This document shows, one piece after another, positions 32,934-42,208 of a DNA stretch of 64,000 nucleotides; within the stretch, counting starts at the first letter, position 1, and every line of letters starts with the position of its first letter. The translations under genes were made by a program, and so were the position numbers. Origin of the DNA: JACMLD01 sp963705285 (GTDB lineage Bacteria > Bacteroidota > Bacteroidia > Chitinophagales > Chitinophagaceae); the NCBI GenBank assembly GCA_963705285.1, contig OY970066.1, forward strand, positions 4,464,001-4,528,000. Reading direction: 5' to 3'. The notes under the pieces were generated by a model that saw nothing but the letters and a program-made list of their open reading frames with translations, was not told the DNA's origin and ran no database searches.

Positions 32934-33761
32934 ATGCAACGCCTACTAATTTTCATATCATTGCTGCTGGCATATCCTGCATTTTGCCAAACACCAAATG
33001 AAAGCAATATGGACTCTCTGAAAGTATGGGAAAGAAAATATTTTACTAAACCATTGAACAGTCCATTTCTTTTCTTTTGTATTTATGGAAACTTTTCAGC
33101 CGATTTCAAAATCTCAAGTGAAAAATATAGAACCCTGGGTATTCCATCTGGTTGCGATTTAATGAAATATGGCCCGGATAAACATCCTGAAGTTGTAAAA
33201 TCGTTTTTGGAAGGGTATTTATGGAAGAAAGTAAATGAGGAAGATACAATCTTAGCAAAACAAATTAGTGCTTCAAAAGAATGCTTCATAATTAAGGGCC
33301 AATTTGAAGATCGGGCTGATCTAAACTATTTGCGTGACGTGGTTGGCATTATAACCTATCTTTTAGATCACGGCGGTGTTAGCGTTTATGATCCACAAGC
33401 ATTCAGATTTTACGGAAAAAATGATTGGGTTAAGAATATTTTCGAACCCAACGGTTCGGTGCCCAGAAGTCATGTTATGATCTTGTACTCTGAAGAAAAT
33501 GGTTTAAAATGGTATCATACAAGAGGTTTGCGAAAATTTGGTCGCCCTGATTTAAGTATTCATGGCGTTGCTGCACAATATGAGGACGGGATTTACGATT
33601 TGTTTAACCGCTTTATTGAATACCAGGCTTTTGGTGGCATTATTCAAGACAAGCAGGAGATAAAATTAGCTTCGCTACCGAAAGGGATGTGGTGTGAAAA
33701 CAAAGGCGATTTTGAGGATGTGGATTTCAATAATAAACATGTCGAAATTCATTGGAAATAA
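32934..33761 (+). CDS. Exported protein of unknown function
   Basis: 275 residues from ATG 32934 (signal peptide MQRLLIFISLLLAYPAFCQ). The frame opens at TTG 32925 immediately after the reductase stop, so the two genes are adjacent and may be co-transcribed. The mature protein has a domain with DLNYLRDVVGIITYLLDHGG and VSVYDPQAFRFYGKNDW, and later WYHTRGLRKFGRPDLSIHGV. This resembles proteins annotated only as hypothetical or DUF4261-like. I do not assign a function. Confidence 0.7.
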   Translation: MQRLLIFISLLLAYPAFCQTPNESNMDSLKVWERKYFTKPLNSPFLFFCIYGNFSADFKISSEKYRTLGIPSGCDLMKYGPDKHPEVVKSFLEGYLWKKVNEEDTILAKQISASKECFIIKGQFEDRADLNYLRDVVGIITYLLDHGGVSVYDPQAFRFYGKNDWVKNIFEPNGSVPRSHVMILYSEENGLKWYHTRGLRKFGRPDLSIHGVAAQYEDGIYDLFNRFIEYQAFGGIIQDKQEIKLASLPKGMWCENKGDFEDVDFNNKHVEIHWK

Positions 33762-33869
33762 AATTAGGCATTGACATCATCCATAAAGAACCTGTATGAC
33801 ATTAAATTCTTCATCAGCCTATCCCACTCAACCATTTTTGCTTACATTGAGCGCCCATAAAACGATCAG

Positions 33870-35519
33870 ATGAAACATGCGCTGTTGTCTTTCTTTTTGT
33901 TAGCTAGTATGAACTTGATACAAGGTCAAACCAAATCACCGGGTGAAAATATTTTGATAAGCACTGAAAATAAAAAGACGGGGGTTACTGCCGGCGATAA
34001 AGACGTATTACAGGTAAATGTATCCCCCCAGGATGTAAAAGCCTTTCAAAAAAGGGGATGGCTTACCTACAAAGATTTTGGCGCAATGGGAGACGGAAAA
34101 ACGGACGATATAGATGCTATTGCCGCCACCCATGCAGTTGCCAACAAGTACAACCTATCAGTTAAATCAGACAAAGGCGCCAGCTACTATATCAGTGGAA
34201 AGCAACGGACTGCAGTTATACAAACCAATACCGATTTTGGTACGGCTGCTTTTATTATTGATGACACAGAAGTGCAGGACAGAAATGCACCAGTCTTCAC
34301 CGTTAGTTCAGGGTTGCAACCCATAAAAATTACTACCATTGCTTCGCTTAAACGAAACCAGCAGACAATTGCTCAAACACTGCCCGCCACCTGTTTGGTT
34401 ACCGTAACCAATGCCCAGGTGAAACGTTATATACGTTTTGGCCTTAACCAAAACAACGGTGCGTCTCAAACCGATATTTTTGTTGCCGATAAAAATGGCC
34501 GGCTGGATATGAAAGCGCCTATAATATGGGACTTTGACCAGGTAACAGATTGCACCGCCCTTCCTATAGACGAAACAATACTCACCATCACAGGCGGTCG
34601 CTTTACCACCATCGCCAATAAAGCCGAATCCAAATACACGTACTACAGCCGCAATATTGCCATCCGGCGCTCCCGCGTTGTTGTGCAGGGCCTGGAACAC
34701 CGTATCACGGGTGAAGGAGACAATGGCGCGCCGTATAACGGCTTTCTTAATATTGGCGACTGCGCGTATGTTACAGTAAAAAATACCGTACTGACCGGGC
34801 ATAAAACGTATGTAACCATTGGCGCTGCAGGAAAACCGGTTTCGATGGGTACATATGATATTTCTGTTAACCGGGCACTCAATATATCATTTATAAATTG
34901 CAGCCAGACGAATGATATCAACAACAAAACATATTGGGGGATCCTTGGATCCAACTACTGCAAAAACCTGTTGTATGATTCATGCACGTTCTCACGGTTT
35001 GATGCCCATATGGGCGTTGCCAACGCCACCATACGCAACTCTACCCTCGGTCATATGGGTATTAATGCCATCGGCAGCGGCGTGCTCACCGTGGAGAATT
35101 CTACCATCAACGGCAGCACGCTCATCAATTTGCGCAGCGATTATGGCAGTACGTGGCAGGGTGAAGTTTTTATCCGCAATTGTGTGTTCGTTCCCGCCGG
35201 CGGTAAGCCGGTCAATGCATCGCTGATTGGGGGCGCAAATTCAGGCCGCCATGATTTTGGTTATGTTTGTTATATGCCGGAGCGGATCACCATAGAAAAC
35301 CTTCGCATCAATGATGCCAATCACCCGGAAGCTTATAACGGGGTATCCATTTTTTCCAATTTCAATCCCGAAATGACCGATACTTCGTACCTGGAAACAT
35401 TTCCGTTTGTGAGAACCAAAGAAGTCATTCTCCGGAATGTAACTACAGCCAGCGGAAAAAAATTACAACTGAGCGCCAATCCTTACCTGTTTAAAGATGT
35501 AAAGGTGGTTACCGAGTAG
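33870..35519 (+). CDS. Exported right-handed beta-helix protein (pectate-lyase superfamily N-terminal domain)
   Basis: 549 residues with signal peptide MKHALLSFFLLASMNLIQGQ. At about residue 65 comes the hallmark WLTYKDFGAMGDGKTDDIDA of the pectate_lyase_3 / GH28-related fold. Many N/T/I-rich rungs follow (IRNSTLGHMGINAIGSGVLT, VENSTINGSTLINL), as expected for a parallel beta-helix. It is probably a polysaccharide-binding or cleaving surface or periplasmic protein. Catalytic residues cannot be assigned by eye, and no SusC/D pair is adjacent. Confidence 0.83.
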   Translation: MKHALLSFFLLASMNLIQGQTKSPGENILISTENKKTGVTAGDKDVLQVNVSPQDVKAFQKRGWLTYKDFGAMGDGKTDDIDAIAATHAVANKYNLSVKSDKGASYYISGKQRTAVIQTNTDFGTAAFIIDDTEVQDRNAPVFTVSSGLQPIKITTIASLKRNQQTIAQTLPATCLVTVTNAQVKRYIRFGLNQNNGASQTDIFVADKNGRLDMKAPIIWDFDQVTDCTALPIDETILTITGGRFTTIANKAESKYTYYSRNIAIRRSRVVVQGLEHRITGEGDNGAPYNGFLNIGDCAYVTVKNTVLTGHKTYVTIGAAGKPVSMGTYDISVNRALNISFINCSQTNDINNKTYWGILGSNYCKNLLYDSCTFSRFDAHMGVANATIRNSTLGHMGINAIGSGVLTVENSTINGSTLINLRSDYGSTWQGEVFIRNCVFVPAGGKPVNASLIGGANSGRHDFGYVCYMPERITIENLRINDANHPEAYNGVSIFSNFNPEMTDTSYLETFPFVRTKEVILRNVTTASGKKLQLSANPYLFKDVKVVTE

Positions 35520-35650
35520 TAAAGAAAAACCCGGCTCTTTTACCTTTCTGCGTTCGTAATTTATAATAACCAGTAACTTCGGTAAAACCATTTCATTATT
35601 TCAACTAAATGCCACCCTACCGGGTAAACATTTTTTATACAACAGACATT

Positions 35651-37666
35651 ATGAAACAACTTTCATCGCTTTTTGCCCTCGTGGTTTTATTAGCGGCATG
35701 CAATAACCAGTCGGCCTCCACCGCTGTAACCTCCATACCGGGAATCGATACCACCGTGAAACCCGGCAACAATTTTTTTATGTACGTCAACCGTACCTGG
35801 TATGATTCTGCGCAAATACCTCCTTCACAATCGGGCGTGGGCGCATACATGTTTATGAATTATCCGCAGCGCCTGCGTTTGCAGGGCATTTTGGATAGTG
35901 TGTCAAAAGCATCCAACACAGCAGGCAGCATTGAGCAACAGCTGGGCGATTTTTATGCCGCAGGCATGGATACCGCTACAATCAACCAACGCGGTTATGA
36001 CCCAGTGAAGCCCATCCTTGCCAAAATTGACAGCATTGGTAACCTCACTGCATTAATGCAGTTTGCAGCACTGCAGGCCGCTGCCAATAATGCTTCCCTT
36101 TTGTCATTTGGTGTAGGCCCCGATGATAAAAACAGCAACCTGAATATAGCCCACGTGTACCAGGCCGGTATAGGCCTGCCCGACAGGGACTATTATTTTA
36201 AAACTGACGCATCTAACATAGCTATTCAGCAGGCGTACAAAACATACCTTGCCACGCTGTTTCAACTTACAGGCAATGACGCAGCCACTGCCGCTAACAA
36301 CGCCAACGTTGTGTATGATATAGACAAACAACTCGCTACCTCACACCGCACAAAGATTGAACTACGCGATGTGCATGCTAATTATAACAAGATGGCAGTT
36401 ACTACGCTTGTAAAACAACATCCGCACGTAGGCTGGCAGGCGTTATTAGATGCGCTGGGGGCAAAAACAGATTCGATTGATGTGGCACAACCCGGTTATT
36501 ATGAAAAACTGAATACCGCTTTGCAATCCGTTCCCATAGCCAACTGGAAAATTTACCTGAAGGCCTATACCATTGCCAATTATGCAGAGTTATTGAGCCA
36601 GCCATTTGTGAACGCGGCCTTTGAACTGAACAAAGTATTGTCCGGACAGGCGGTGCAAAAAACCCGCGGCGAAAAGATGGCGAGCGCCGTAGACCGGTTA
36701 CTAGGAGAGGCACTGGGACAATTATACGTAAAGAAATATTTTACCGAAGATGCAAAAAAACGTACGCTCGACCTGGTAAACAATTTGCAAACAGCTTTGG
36801 CAGCAAGAATGGATAAGCTTGACTGGATGAGCGACAGTACAAAACAAAAGGCAAAAGAAAAATTAACGACCATTACAAAGAAGATCGGTTATCCGGAGAA
36901 GTGGAAAGACTACAGCCACGTAACCATTGTAAAAGGCAAATATTTTGAAAACACCTTGTCGGCTGTAGCCAACAATTATCAATTTCAACTGGCAAAACTT
37001 AACAAGCCTGTCGACAAAACTGAATGGTTTACCACGCCTTCAACCGTTACAGCTTACTATAACCCGGCGGCCAATGAAATTGTTTTTCCCGCAGCTATTT
37101 TGCAACCGCCTTATTTTGATAACAATGCAGATGATGCCTTCAACTATGGGGGCATAGGCATGGTGATAGGGCATGAGATTACCCATGCATTTGACGATCA
37201 GGGCGCGCAATATGACAAAGACGGCAATGTAAAAAGCTGGTGGACGAAAGATGATTATGCAAAGTTTAAAACAAGAACACAAACAGTGATAGACCAGTAT
37301 AACTCGTTTACGGTACTGGATACCATGCATGTAAAAGGCGCTATGACTGTTGGTGAAAATACAGCAGATGTTGCCGGGGTTTCCATTGCATACGATGCAT
37401 TTAAACTCACCAAACAGGGACAGGAAACCACCAAGATTGACGGCTTTACACCAGACCAGCGGTTCTTTATTTCTGTAGCGCTTATATGGCGTGTAAAAAT
37501 GAAAGATGAATTCTTGCGTTTGTGGATTAATAATAATCCGCATGCGCCACCCATGTGGAGGGTGAATGGCCCGGTAATGAACAATGCTCATTTTTATGAT
37601 GCATTCGGCATACAACAGGGAGATTCCATGTACTTACCTGAAGAGAAAAGAATCCATATTTGGTAA
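35651..37666 (+). CDS. M13-family zinc metallopeptidase lipoprotein (PepO/neprilysin-like)
   Basis: 671 residues from ATG 35651, which begins a lipoprotein leader (MKQLSSLFALVVLLAAC, lipobox LLAAC); 14 upstream codons are excluded. The zinc motif is H508-E509-x-x-H512 in GHEITHAFDD, with the third ligand E569 and catalytic D573 in GENTADVAG. The C-terminal FGIQQGDSMYLPEEKRIHIW matches the conserved M13 end (usually CxxW; here no cysteine). It cleaves peptides in the periplasm or at the cell surface. It is a single gene. Confidence 0.94.
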   Translation: MKQLSSLFALVVLLAACNNQSASTAVTSIPGIDTTVKPGNNFFMYVNRTWYDSAQIPPSQSGVGAYMFMNYPQRLRLQGILDSVSKASNTAGSIEQQLGDFYAAGMDTATINQRGYDPVKPILAKIDSIGNLTALMQFAALQAAANNASLLSFGVGPDDKNSNLNIAHVYQAGIGLPDRDYYFKTDASNIAIQQAYKTYLATLFQLTGNDAATAANNANVVYDIDKQLATSHRTKIELRDVHANYNKMAVTTLVKQHPHVGWQALLDALGAKTDSIDVAQPGYYEKLNTALQSVPIANWKIYLKAYTIANYAELLSQPFVNAAFELNKVLSGQAVQKTRGEKMASAVDRLLGEALGQLYVKKYFTEDAKKRTLDLVNNLQTALAARMDKLDWMSDSTKQKAKEKLTTITKKIGYPEKWKDYSHVTIVKGKYFENTLSAVANNYQFQLAKLNKPVDKTEWFTTPSTVTAYYNPAANEIVFPAAILQPPYFDNNADDAFNYGGIGMVIGHEITHAFDDQGAQYDKDGNVKSWWTKDDYAKFKTRTQTVIDQYNSFTVLDTMHVKGAMTVGENTADVAGVSIAYDAFKLTKQGQETTKIDGFTPDQRFFISVALIWRVKMKDEFLRLWINNNPHAPPMWRVNGPVMNNAHFYDAFGIQQGDSMYLPEEKRIHIW

Positions 37667-37738
37667 CACGCTAAATAAAAATGCGCCAACTGTATTGTTT
37701 TTCAGAGAATATGCAGCTTACAATAACCAGGATAACGT

Positions 37739-38062
37739 ATGATTACCGGTGAACAATTCATCAAACTGGCGCTTTCATTTCCGGGCACGGAAAAGAAACC
37801 GCATTTTGACAGAACGGGATTTGCGATAACCGGTAAAAGAATGTTTGCCACTTACCTGGCCAAAAATAATACGGCTAATATCTTTTTAACGCCAAAAGAA
37901 CAGGCGGTTTTTTGTGAAATGGATAGAAGCAACATTTATGCAGTACCTAATAAATGGGGAGAGAAAGGGGCCACCACCTTTGAGCTAAACGCTGTATCCA
38001 AAGAATATGTGCAAGAAGCGCTGCTGTCGGCGTACAACGAGGTATTAGCGCGGAAAAAGTAG
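37739..38062 (+). CDS. MmcQ/YjbR-family protein
   Basis: 107 residues, complete. The pattern GEQFIKLALSFPGTEKKPHF, then a beta-strand pair (FAITGKRMFATYL), NIFLTPKEQAVFCEMD and the final helix EYVQEALLSAYNEV is that of the YjbR double-wing DNA-binding-like fold. The function is unproven; single-stranded DNA binding and small-ligand binding are the usual suggestions. A free-standing gene with no clear promoter box. Confidence 0.85.
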   Translation: MITGEQFIKLALSFPGTEKKPHFDRTGFAITGKRMFATYLAKNNTANIFLTPKEQAVFCEMDRSNIYAVPNKWGEKGATTFELNAVSKEYVQEALLSAYNEVLARKK

Positions 38063-38272
38063 CGGAAGATGTACCCAGCATCAGTAACTCATATCAACCC
38101 ATGATGGTGTTTGTAAAATGCGGCATTCAAAACCAACAATGCACAAGTCAGTGCCTAACCGATAATAGTATCTAGCACACCTTTACAGATTTGTGGTAAC
38201 AGAGTCAACCAGATATATAGCCCTGCGTTATGGAAATCGTTTGCGGTGGTATCTCATTGTGCAAACCATTAC

Positions 38273-39013
38273 ATGTTGAACACAACACTGGCTAACAAAT
38301 TTATCACCTCCTTTATTGCAGCCCTTACCATTGCAGCCTTGCTGTTAGTAGTAGGAAACAGCGGAACGTTGACCTGGTTTCCACCCGTGATAGTATTTTC
38401 TTTGATAGCGGTTGATATTTTAGCTGCTTTTATTTTTCCATTTGTATGGCACAGACGTGAAAAACAACAAGCCGCCAAATCCACAAAAATATACGCCGTT
38501 ATCTATGGCATCATTCGCTATACGATTGCGTTCAACCTGGCGGGCTTTGGCTGGAAAAAGCTGTTAGGACTTCAATTTGTGGTACCAAATGAAATTGCTT
38601 CAAGGCCAATGAACCAGCAGCCGGGCGAATGGTTGACCTGGTATTATTTTGGACACTCGTTTACATTTGGTGTAATTATAGCGATTGTGCAGATTGGGGG
38701 TGCGTTTTTATTATTGTTTCGCAACAGACAATTGTTGGGGGCCACCATTCTCTTCCCTTTTATGCTCAATCTTACACTAATCAATATCTGCTATCAAATG
38801 AACGCCGGCGCTTTAGTGCAGTCATTAATTATTACAACCGGTATTTGTTTTCTTCTTTCACTGGATTATAAAAAGCTGGTTGCCCTCTTTTTCCATTCCG
38901 CACCCGTAACGCCTCACTTGCAATTTAGTCCCTCTGCAAAAAACTGGATGAGGGGTTCAGCAATCATCCTTTCCTTTCTTTTTACTGCCTACCTGAAATG
39001 GATAACCAAATAA
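38273..39013 (+). CDS. Integral membrane protein, unknown function
   Basis: 246 residues from ATG 38273 (a GTG nine codons earlier is possible). About seven hydrophobic segments: 10-30, 36-56, 75-90, 123-145, 152-172, 178-195, 225-243. A DoxX-like word YAVIYGIIRYTIAFNLAGFGWKK after segment two suggests a distant relation to the DoxX/MauE membrane family (quoted in parts: IIRYTIAFNLAGFGWKK). I see no catalytic motif and would call it only a membrane protein. Confidence 0.7.
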   Translation: MLNTTLANKFITSFIAALTIAALLLVVGNSGTLTWFPPVIVFSLIAVDILAAFIFPFVWHRREKQQAAKSTKIYAVIYGIIRYTIAFNLAGFGWKKLLGLQFVVPNEIASRPMNQQPGEWLTWYYFGHSFTFGVIIAIVQIGGAFLLLFRNRQLLGATILFPFMLNLTLINICYQMNAGALVQSLIITTGICFLLSLDYKKLVALFFHSAPVTPHLQFSPSAKNWMRGSAIILSFLFTAYLKWITK

Positions 39014-39211
39014 CTGCCGATTCTATTGTGGGTACGGCGTCAAACACGCAAATACTTTTGCGTGCTGCGCTCAACCCGTAGCCATCGCCGAACCTGCATA
39101 ATTGTCTTTCCGGACAACTAGCGCTCTATGTATACCCTCCAACCATCAAAACCAGTACATTTGCAGGCTTGGTTTTACGCTTATGGCGGCTTTTGCTTAA
39201 CTACTTTTTAC

Positions 39212-40000
39212 ATGAATGTCATCCACCGGAATAACGTTATTATACGTGGTAAAGGAACCGTGCCCATATTATTTGCACATGGCTTTGGATGCGATCAAAA
39301 TATGTGGCGCCTGGTTGCACCATCGTTTGAAGAAGATTATAAAATCATTCTGTTTGATCATGTAGGTGCCGGCAACTCAGATCTTGCAGCGTATTCAGCA
39401 GACAAATACAGCACATTGGAAGGCTATGCAGCCGATATACTGGATGTAATACGCGAGCTGCAACTGGAGGATGTTATTTTTGTAGGTCATTCCGTAGCCG
39501 CTATGATGGGTGTTATTGCCGCGCATGAAGCGCCGCATCTTTTTCAAAAACTGGTACTGGTGGCGCCTTCTCCTTATTATATCAATGAGAAAGAATACGT
39601 GGGCGGGTTTGAAAAAGATCAGATTGATGAATTGCTGGAATCACTCGCCACCAACCACCTGGGTTGGTCGATGGCCATGGCTCCCGTAATCATGGGCAAC
39701 CCGCAGCGAACAGAACTGGCCGATGAGCTGAGCAATAGTTTTTGCCGTACCGATCCCGCCATTGCGCGGCAGTTCGCACGCACAACGTTTCTATCTGATT
39801 CGCGTGCTATTTTAAAAAGCGTGCAAACGCCCGCACTTATTCTGCAGTGTGCAGACGACGTTATTGCGCCAAAGCAGGTAGGGGATTATATACACGCTGA
39901 GATGCCCGATAGTACTATTGTTTACATGAAAGCAACCGGCCATTGCCCTAACCTAAGCGCACCGGAAGAAACCCTTGCAGCTATTAAAGCGTTTTTATAA
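39212..40000 (+). CDS. RsbQ-like alpha/beta hydrolase
   Basis: 262 residues from ATG 39212, chosen because MNVIHRNNVIIRGKG aligns with RsbQ starts; 28 upstream codons are excluded. The catalytic triad is S94 in FVGHSVAAMMG, D215/216 in CADDVIAPKQ and H244 in ATGHCPNLS. FAHGFGCDQNMWRLVAPSFE and FDHVGAGNSD are the RsbQ/KAI2/D14-type words. In Bacillus, RsbQ activates the PAS phosphatase RsbP, probably through a small hydrophobic ligand. Here the next gene, 6 bases on, is a PAS-domain histidine kinase, so the same partner logic is likely. Confidence 0.88.
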   Translation: MNVIHRNNVIIRGKGTVPILFAHGFGCDQNMWRLVAPSFEEDYKIILFDHVGAGNSDLAAYSADKYSTLEGYAADILDVIRELQLEDVIFVGHSVAAMMGVIAAHEAPHLFQKLVLVAPSPYYINEKEYVGGFEKDQIDELLESLATNHLGWSMAMAPVIMGNPQRTELADELSNSFCRTDPAIARQFARTTFLSDSRAILKSVQTPALILQCADDVIAPKQVGDYIHAEMPDSTIVYMKATGHCPNLSAPEETLAAIKAFL

Positions 40001-40005
40001 CTATC

Positions 40006-41094
40006 GTGGATATCCAACATAATTTTGAAGATTTTTTTGAACACGCACTTTGCGGGTATCTCACCCTTGACGCTAAGGGAACCATTCTTGAAGCGAATAG
40101 CCGCATAGCTACCTGGATGGGGTGCGATGGCGGGTCGCTAAAAGGCAAACGTATTTCGGATCTGCTATCTGTTGGCGGTAGAATCTATTACGAAACACAT
40201 TTATGGCCATTACTAAGAATTCAGGGATACTTTGATGAAATATCCCTCGAATTAGCACCCTCCAATGCACCCCGTATTCAAGTGCTGGCCAATGCCTATG
40301 AGCGTCGGGACGATGATCAGCAACCATTGTTTATCAGGGTCACCATTTTTAAAGCCACCGATCGCAAGGTATATGAGCAAAACCTGCGCAATGACAAAAC
40401 TATCGCTGAAAAGCGTTTAACAAATGAGCAAACGATGTCGGCTTTGCGCGAACAGTTTATTGCAGTGCTGGGCCATGACTTACGTAACCCGCTTTCTGCC
40501 ATTTTATCTGGCGCTTCCTTTCTTGACTATGCTGTACAAGATAAAGATGAGCGCAGGATTGTGGGCATTATGAAATCCAGCGCACGCCGCATGGCGGGAA
40601 TGATTGACGATATCATGGATTTTGCGCGCGGCCGGCTTGGAGAAGGTATGCAAATACAGCGTGTGCCAACTGAAACTAAACCAGTGCTGGAGCAGGTGGT
40701 TAACGAACTGCGGATAGCTTACCCCGACCGGACTATTGAAACAGACTTTGATATTACAGAGCCGGTTGAATGTGACGCGCAGCGCATCGGGCAACTGCTG
40801 TCTAACTTACTGGCAAATGCACTCACCCACGGTTTAGCAAATGCGCCGGTATTAGTGAACGGTTTTCATAAGGATGAGTATTTTGTACTATCGGTAAGCA
40901 ATAGCGGTAAACCGATAGCACCTGCCGCGCTCGAAAAACTTTTTCATCCCTTTACGCGCGAATCATCAAGACCTACACAGCACGGCCTGGGCCTGGGTTT
41001 GTACATTGCGGCAGAAATTGCCCGGGCACACAATGGCACCATTACAGTAGTTTCTAATGAAGAGGAAACGCGGTTTACATTTGCTATGCAATAG
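40006..41094 (+). CDS. PAS-domain sensor histidine kinase, partner of the RsbQ-like hydrolase
   Basis: 362 residues starting at GTG 40006, 6 bases after the hydrolase. An N-terminal PAS-like domain (FFEHALCGYLTLDAKGTIL, RISDLLSVGGRIYYETHLWP) covers about 1-120 and recalls the RsbP-type PAS. A coiled linker follows. The HisKA domain has H157 in GHDLRNPLSA, and the ATPase has an N-box LLSNLLANALTHG and G-boxes ending HGLGLGLYIAAEIARAHNG. It lacks transmembrane segments, so it is a soluble sensor. The cognate regulator is not adjacent on this strand; the LuxR-type regulator 0.5 kb away points the other way. Confidence 0.9.
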   Translation: MDIQHNFEDFFEHALCGYLTLDAKGTILEANSRIATWMGCDGGSLKGKRISDLLSVGGRIYYETHLWPLLRIQGYFDEISLELAPSNAPRIQVLANAYERRDDDQQPLFIRVTIFKATDRKVYEQNLRNDKTIAEKRLTNEQTMSALREQFIAVLGHDLRNPLSAILSGASFLDYAVQDKDERRIVGIMKSSARRMAGMIDDIMDFARGRLGEGMQIQRVPTETKPVLEQVVNELRIAYPDRTIETDFDITEPVECDAQRIGQLLSNLLANALTHGLANAPVLVNGFHKDEYFVLSVSNSGKPIAPAALEKLFHPFTRESSRPTQHGLGLGLYIAAEIARAHNGTITVVSNEEETRFTFAMQ

Positions 41095-41570
41095 TTAATT
41101 CATGCAAATCTCAACCTGCACGTATTTGCGTCTTACAACTTTAACGCATTTGCGAACTAGCAGTCATGCAATGATCAATATAATTTCTCTGGAATACTAT
41201 TTGATACAAGTTGCCCAGTCTTGATGAGGGTTGCAATTCCCGGGCGGTGGCGAGGCTGTCGCCCGAAATTGTGTTCTGGTTTTGTAATGCTCATTGCCAT
41301 TGGCGCAAAAGCTATTCATCCAACAAAATGGTATTAGCATCTAACACAACTTAATGTTGTTTTAATGTGATGAGGTGTAGAAAAATATCCCAGCACGGAA
41401 TTTGTTTCAAAATTATTGCTTAGCAGCAACATTTTATAAAAGCGGCGCAGGCTCCCCGCCTCCGCCGCTTTCTTTTGCCCAAACAAATATGATGTTAACT
41501 GTATTTTTCAAGCAAGATAAATTGATTCGCGTGTACCAAATTCTACAATTGGAAAATATCTTCCCCAAGT
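41095..41570. other. Intergenic stretch with a terminator-like hairpin
   Basis: 475 bases between the convergent kinase and regulator genes. At 41439-41471 a nine-pair stem AAAGCGGCG/CGCCGCTTT is followed by T-rich sequence, as in a terminator. It is 340 bases beyond the kinase stop, so it might end a short separate transcript. No coding frame. Confidence 0.5.
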
Positions 41571-42206
41571 TTAAATAAAGGCATCTTCATTATTATTGAA
41601 ATAATTAATCAGCTCGTTGGAATTTTTTAATCGCAGCTTTTGCAGCATATTATGGCGGTGTGCTTCAATGGTTTTAAAAGTAACGCCGAGTGAAGTGGCA
41701 ATCTGCCGCGATGAAAGACCCTGGCTGATCAGTCGCACCACCTCCAACTCCCTGGGTGTAAGCATATCGGCAACCGGTTTATTGCTGTTTGGTTGCATGG
41801 CTTCGTCGGCCATCATATTTTTTATCTCCTGGCAAAGGAATTTCTCTCCGTCCATCACCTTGTATATACCATCAATCATTTCCTGTATGGAAGCATTCTT
41901 AGTTATGTATCCTTTTGCCCCAGCCTTAATCATCCGCCTGGCGTAGGTAGTGCTGCTATACATGGAAAGTCCAATGATCCTCGTGTTGCTAAAAGCAGTA
42001 ATGGCAGCAGTTGCGGCAATGCCCGAGAGTGGTTTCATCTTCATATCCAGCAACACCACATCGGGTTTTTCAGCACGCACCGTGTCAATGGCTTCCGTAC
42101 TATCCTGGCACAAAGCCAATACATCCATGCTAGCGTGCGCGGTTAAAAGTTCGCCCAGGGTCTCCCTGAATAATTTGTGATCGTCCGCAATTACAAGCTG
42201 TATCAT
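41571..42206 (-). CDS. NarL/LuxR-type response regulator
   Basis: 211 residues from ATG 42206; 48 in-frame codons upstream are antisense to a gene fragment and excluded. Receiver with acidic pocket ADDHK, phosphorylation site D54 in VVLLDMKM, and later T/S and K (KAGAKGYITKNAS). A LuxR helix-turn-helix follows: LTPRELEVVRLISQGLSSRQ and GVTFKTIEAHRHNMLQKL. It is the only regulator in the window with a DNA-binding output. NarL-type regulators normally pair with HisKA_3 kinases; the one such intact kinase here is at 47215. Confidence 0.95.
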   Translation of the reverse strand: MIQLVIADDHKLFRETLGELLTAHASMDVLALCQDSTEAIDTVRAEKPDVVLLDMKMKPLSGIAATAAITAFSNTRIIGLSMYSSTTYARRMIKAGAKGYITKNASIQEMIDGIYKVMDGEKFLCQEIKNMMADEAMQPNSNKPVADMLTPRELEVVRLISQGLSSRQIATSLGVTFKTIEAHRHNMLQKLRLKNSNELINYFNNNEDAFI

Positions 42207-42208
42207 AA

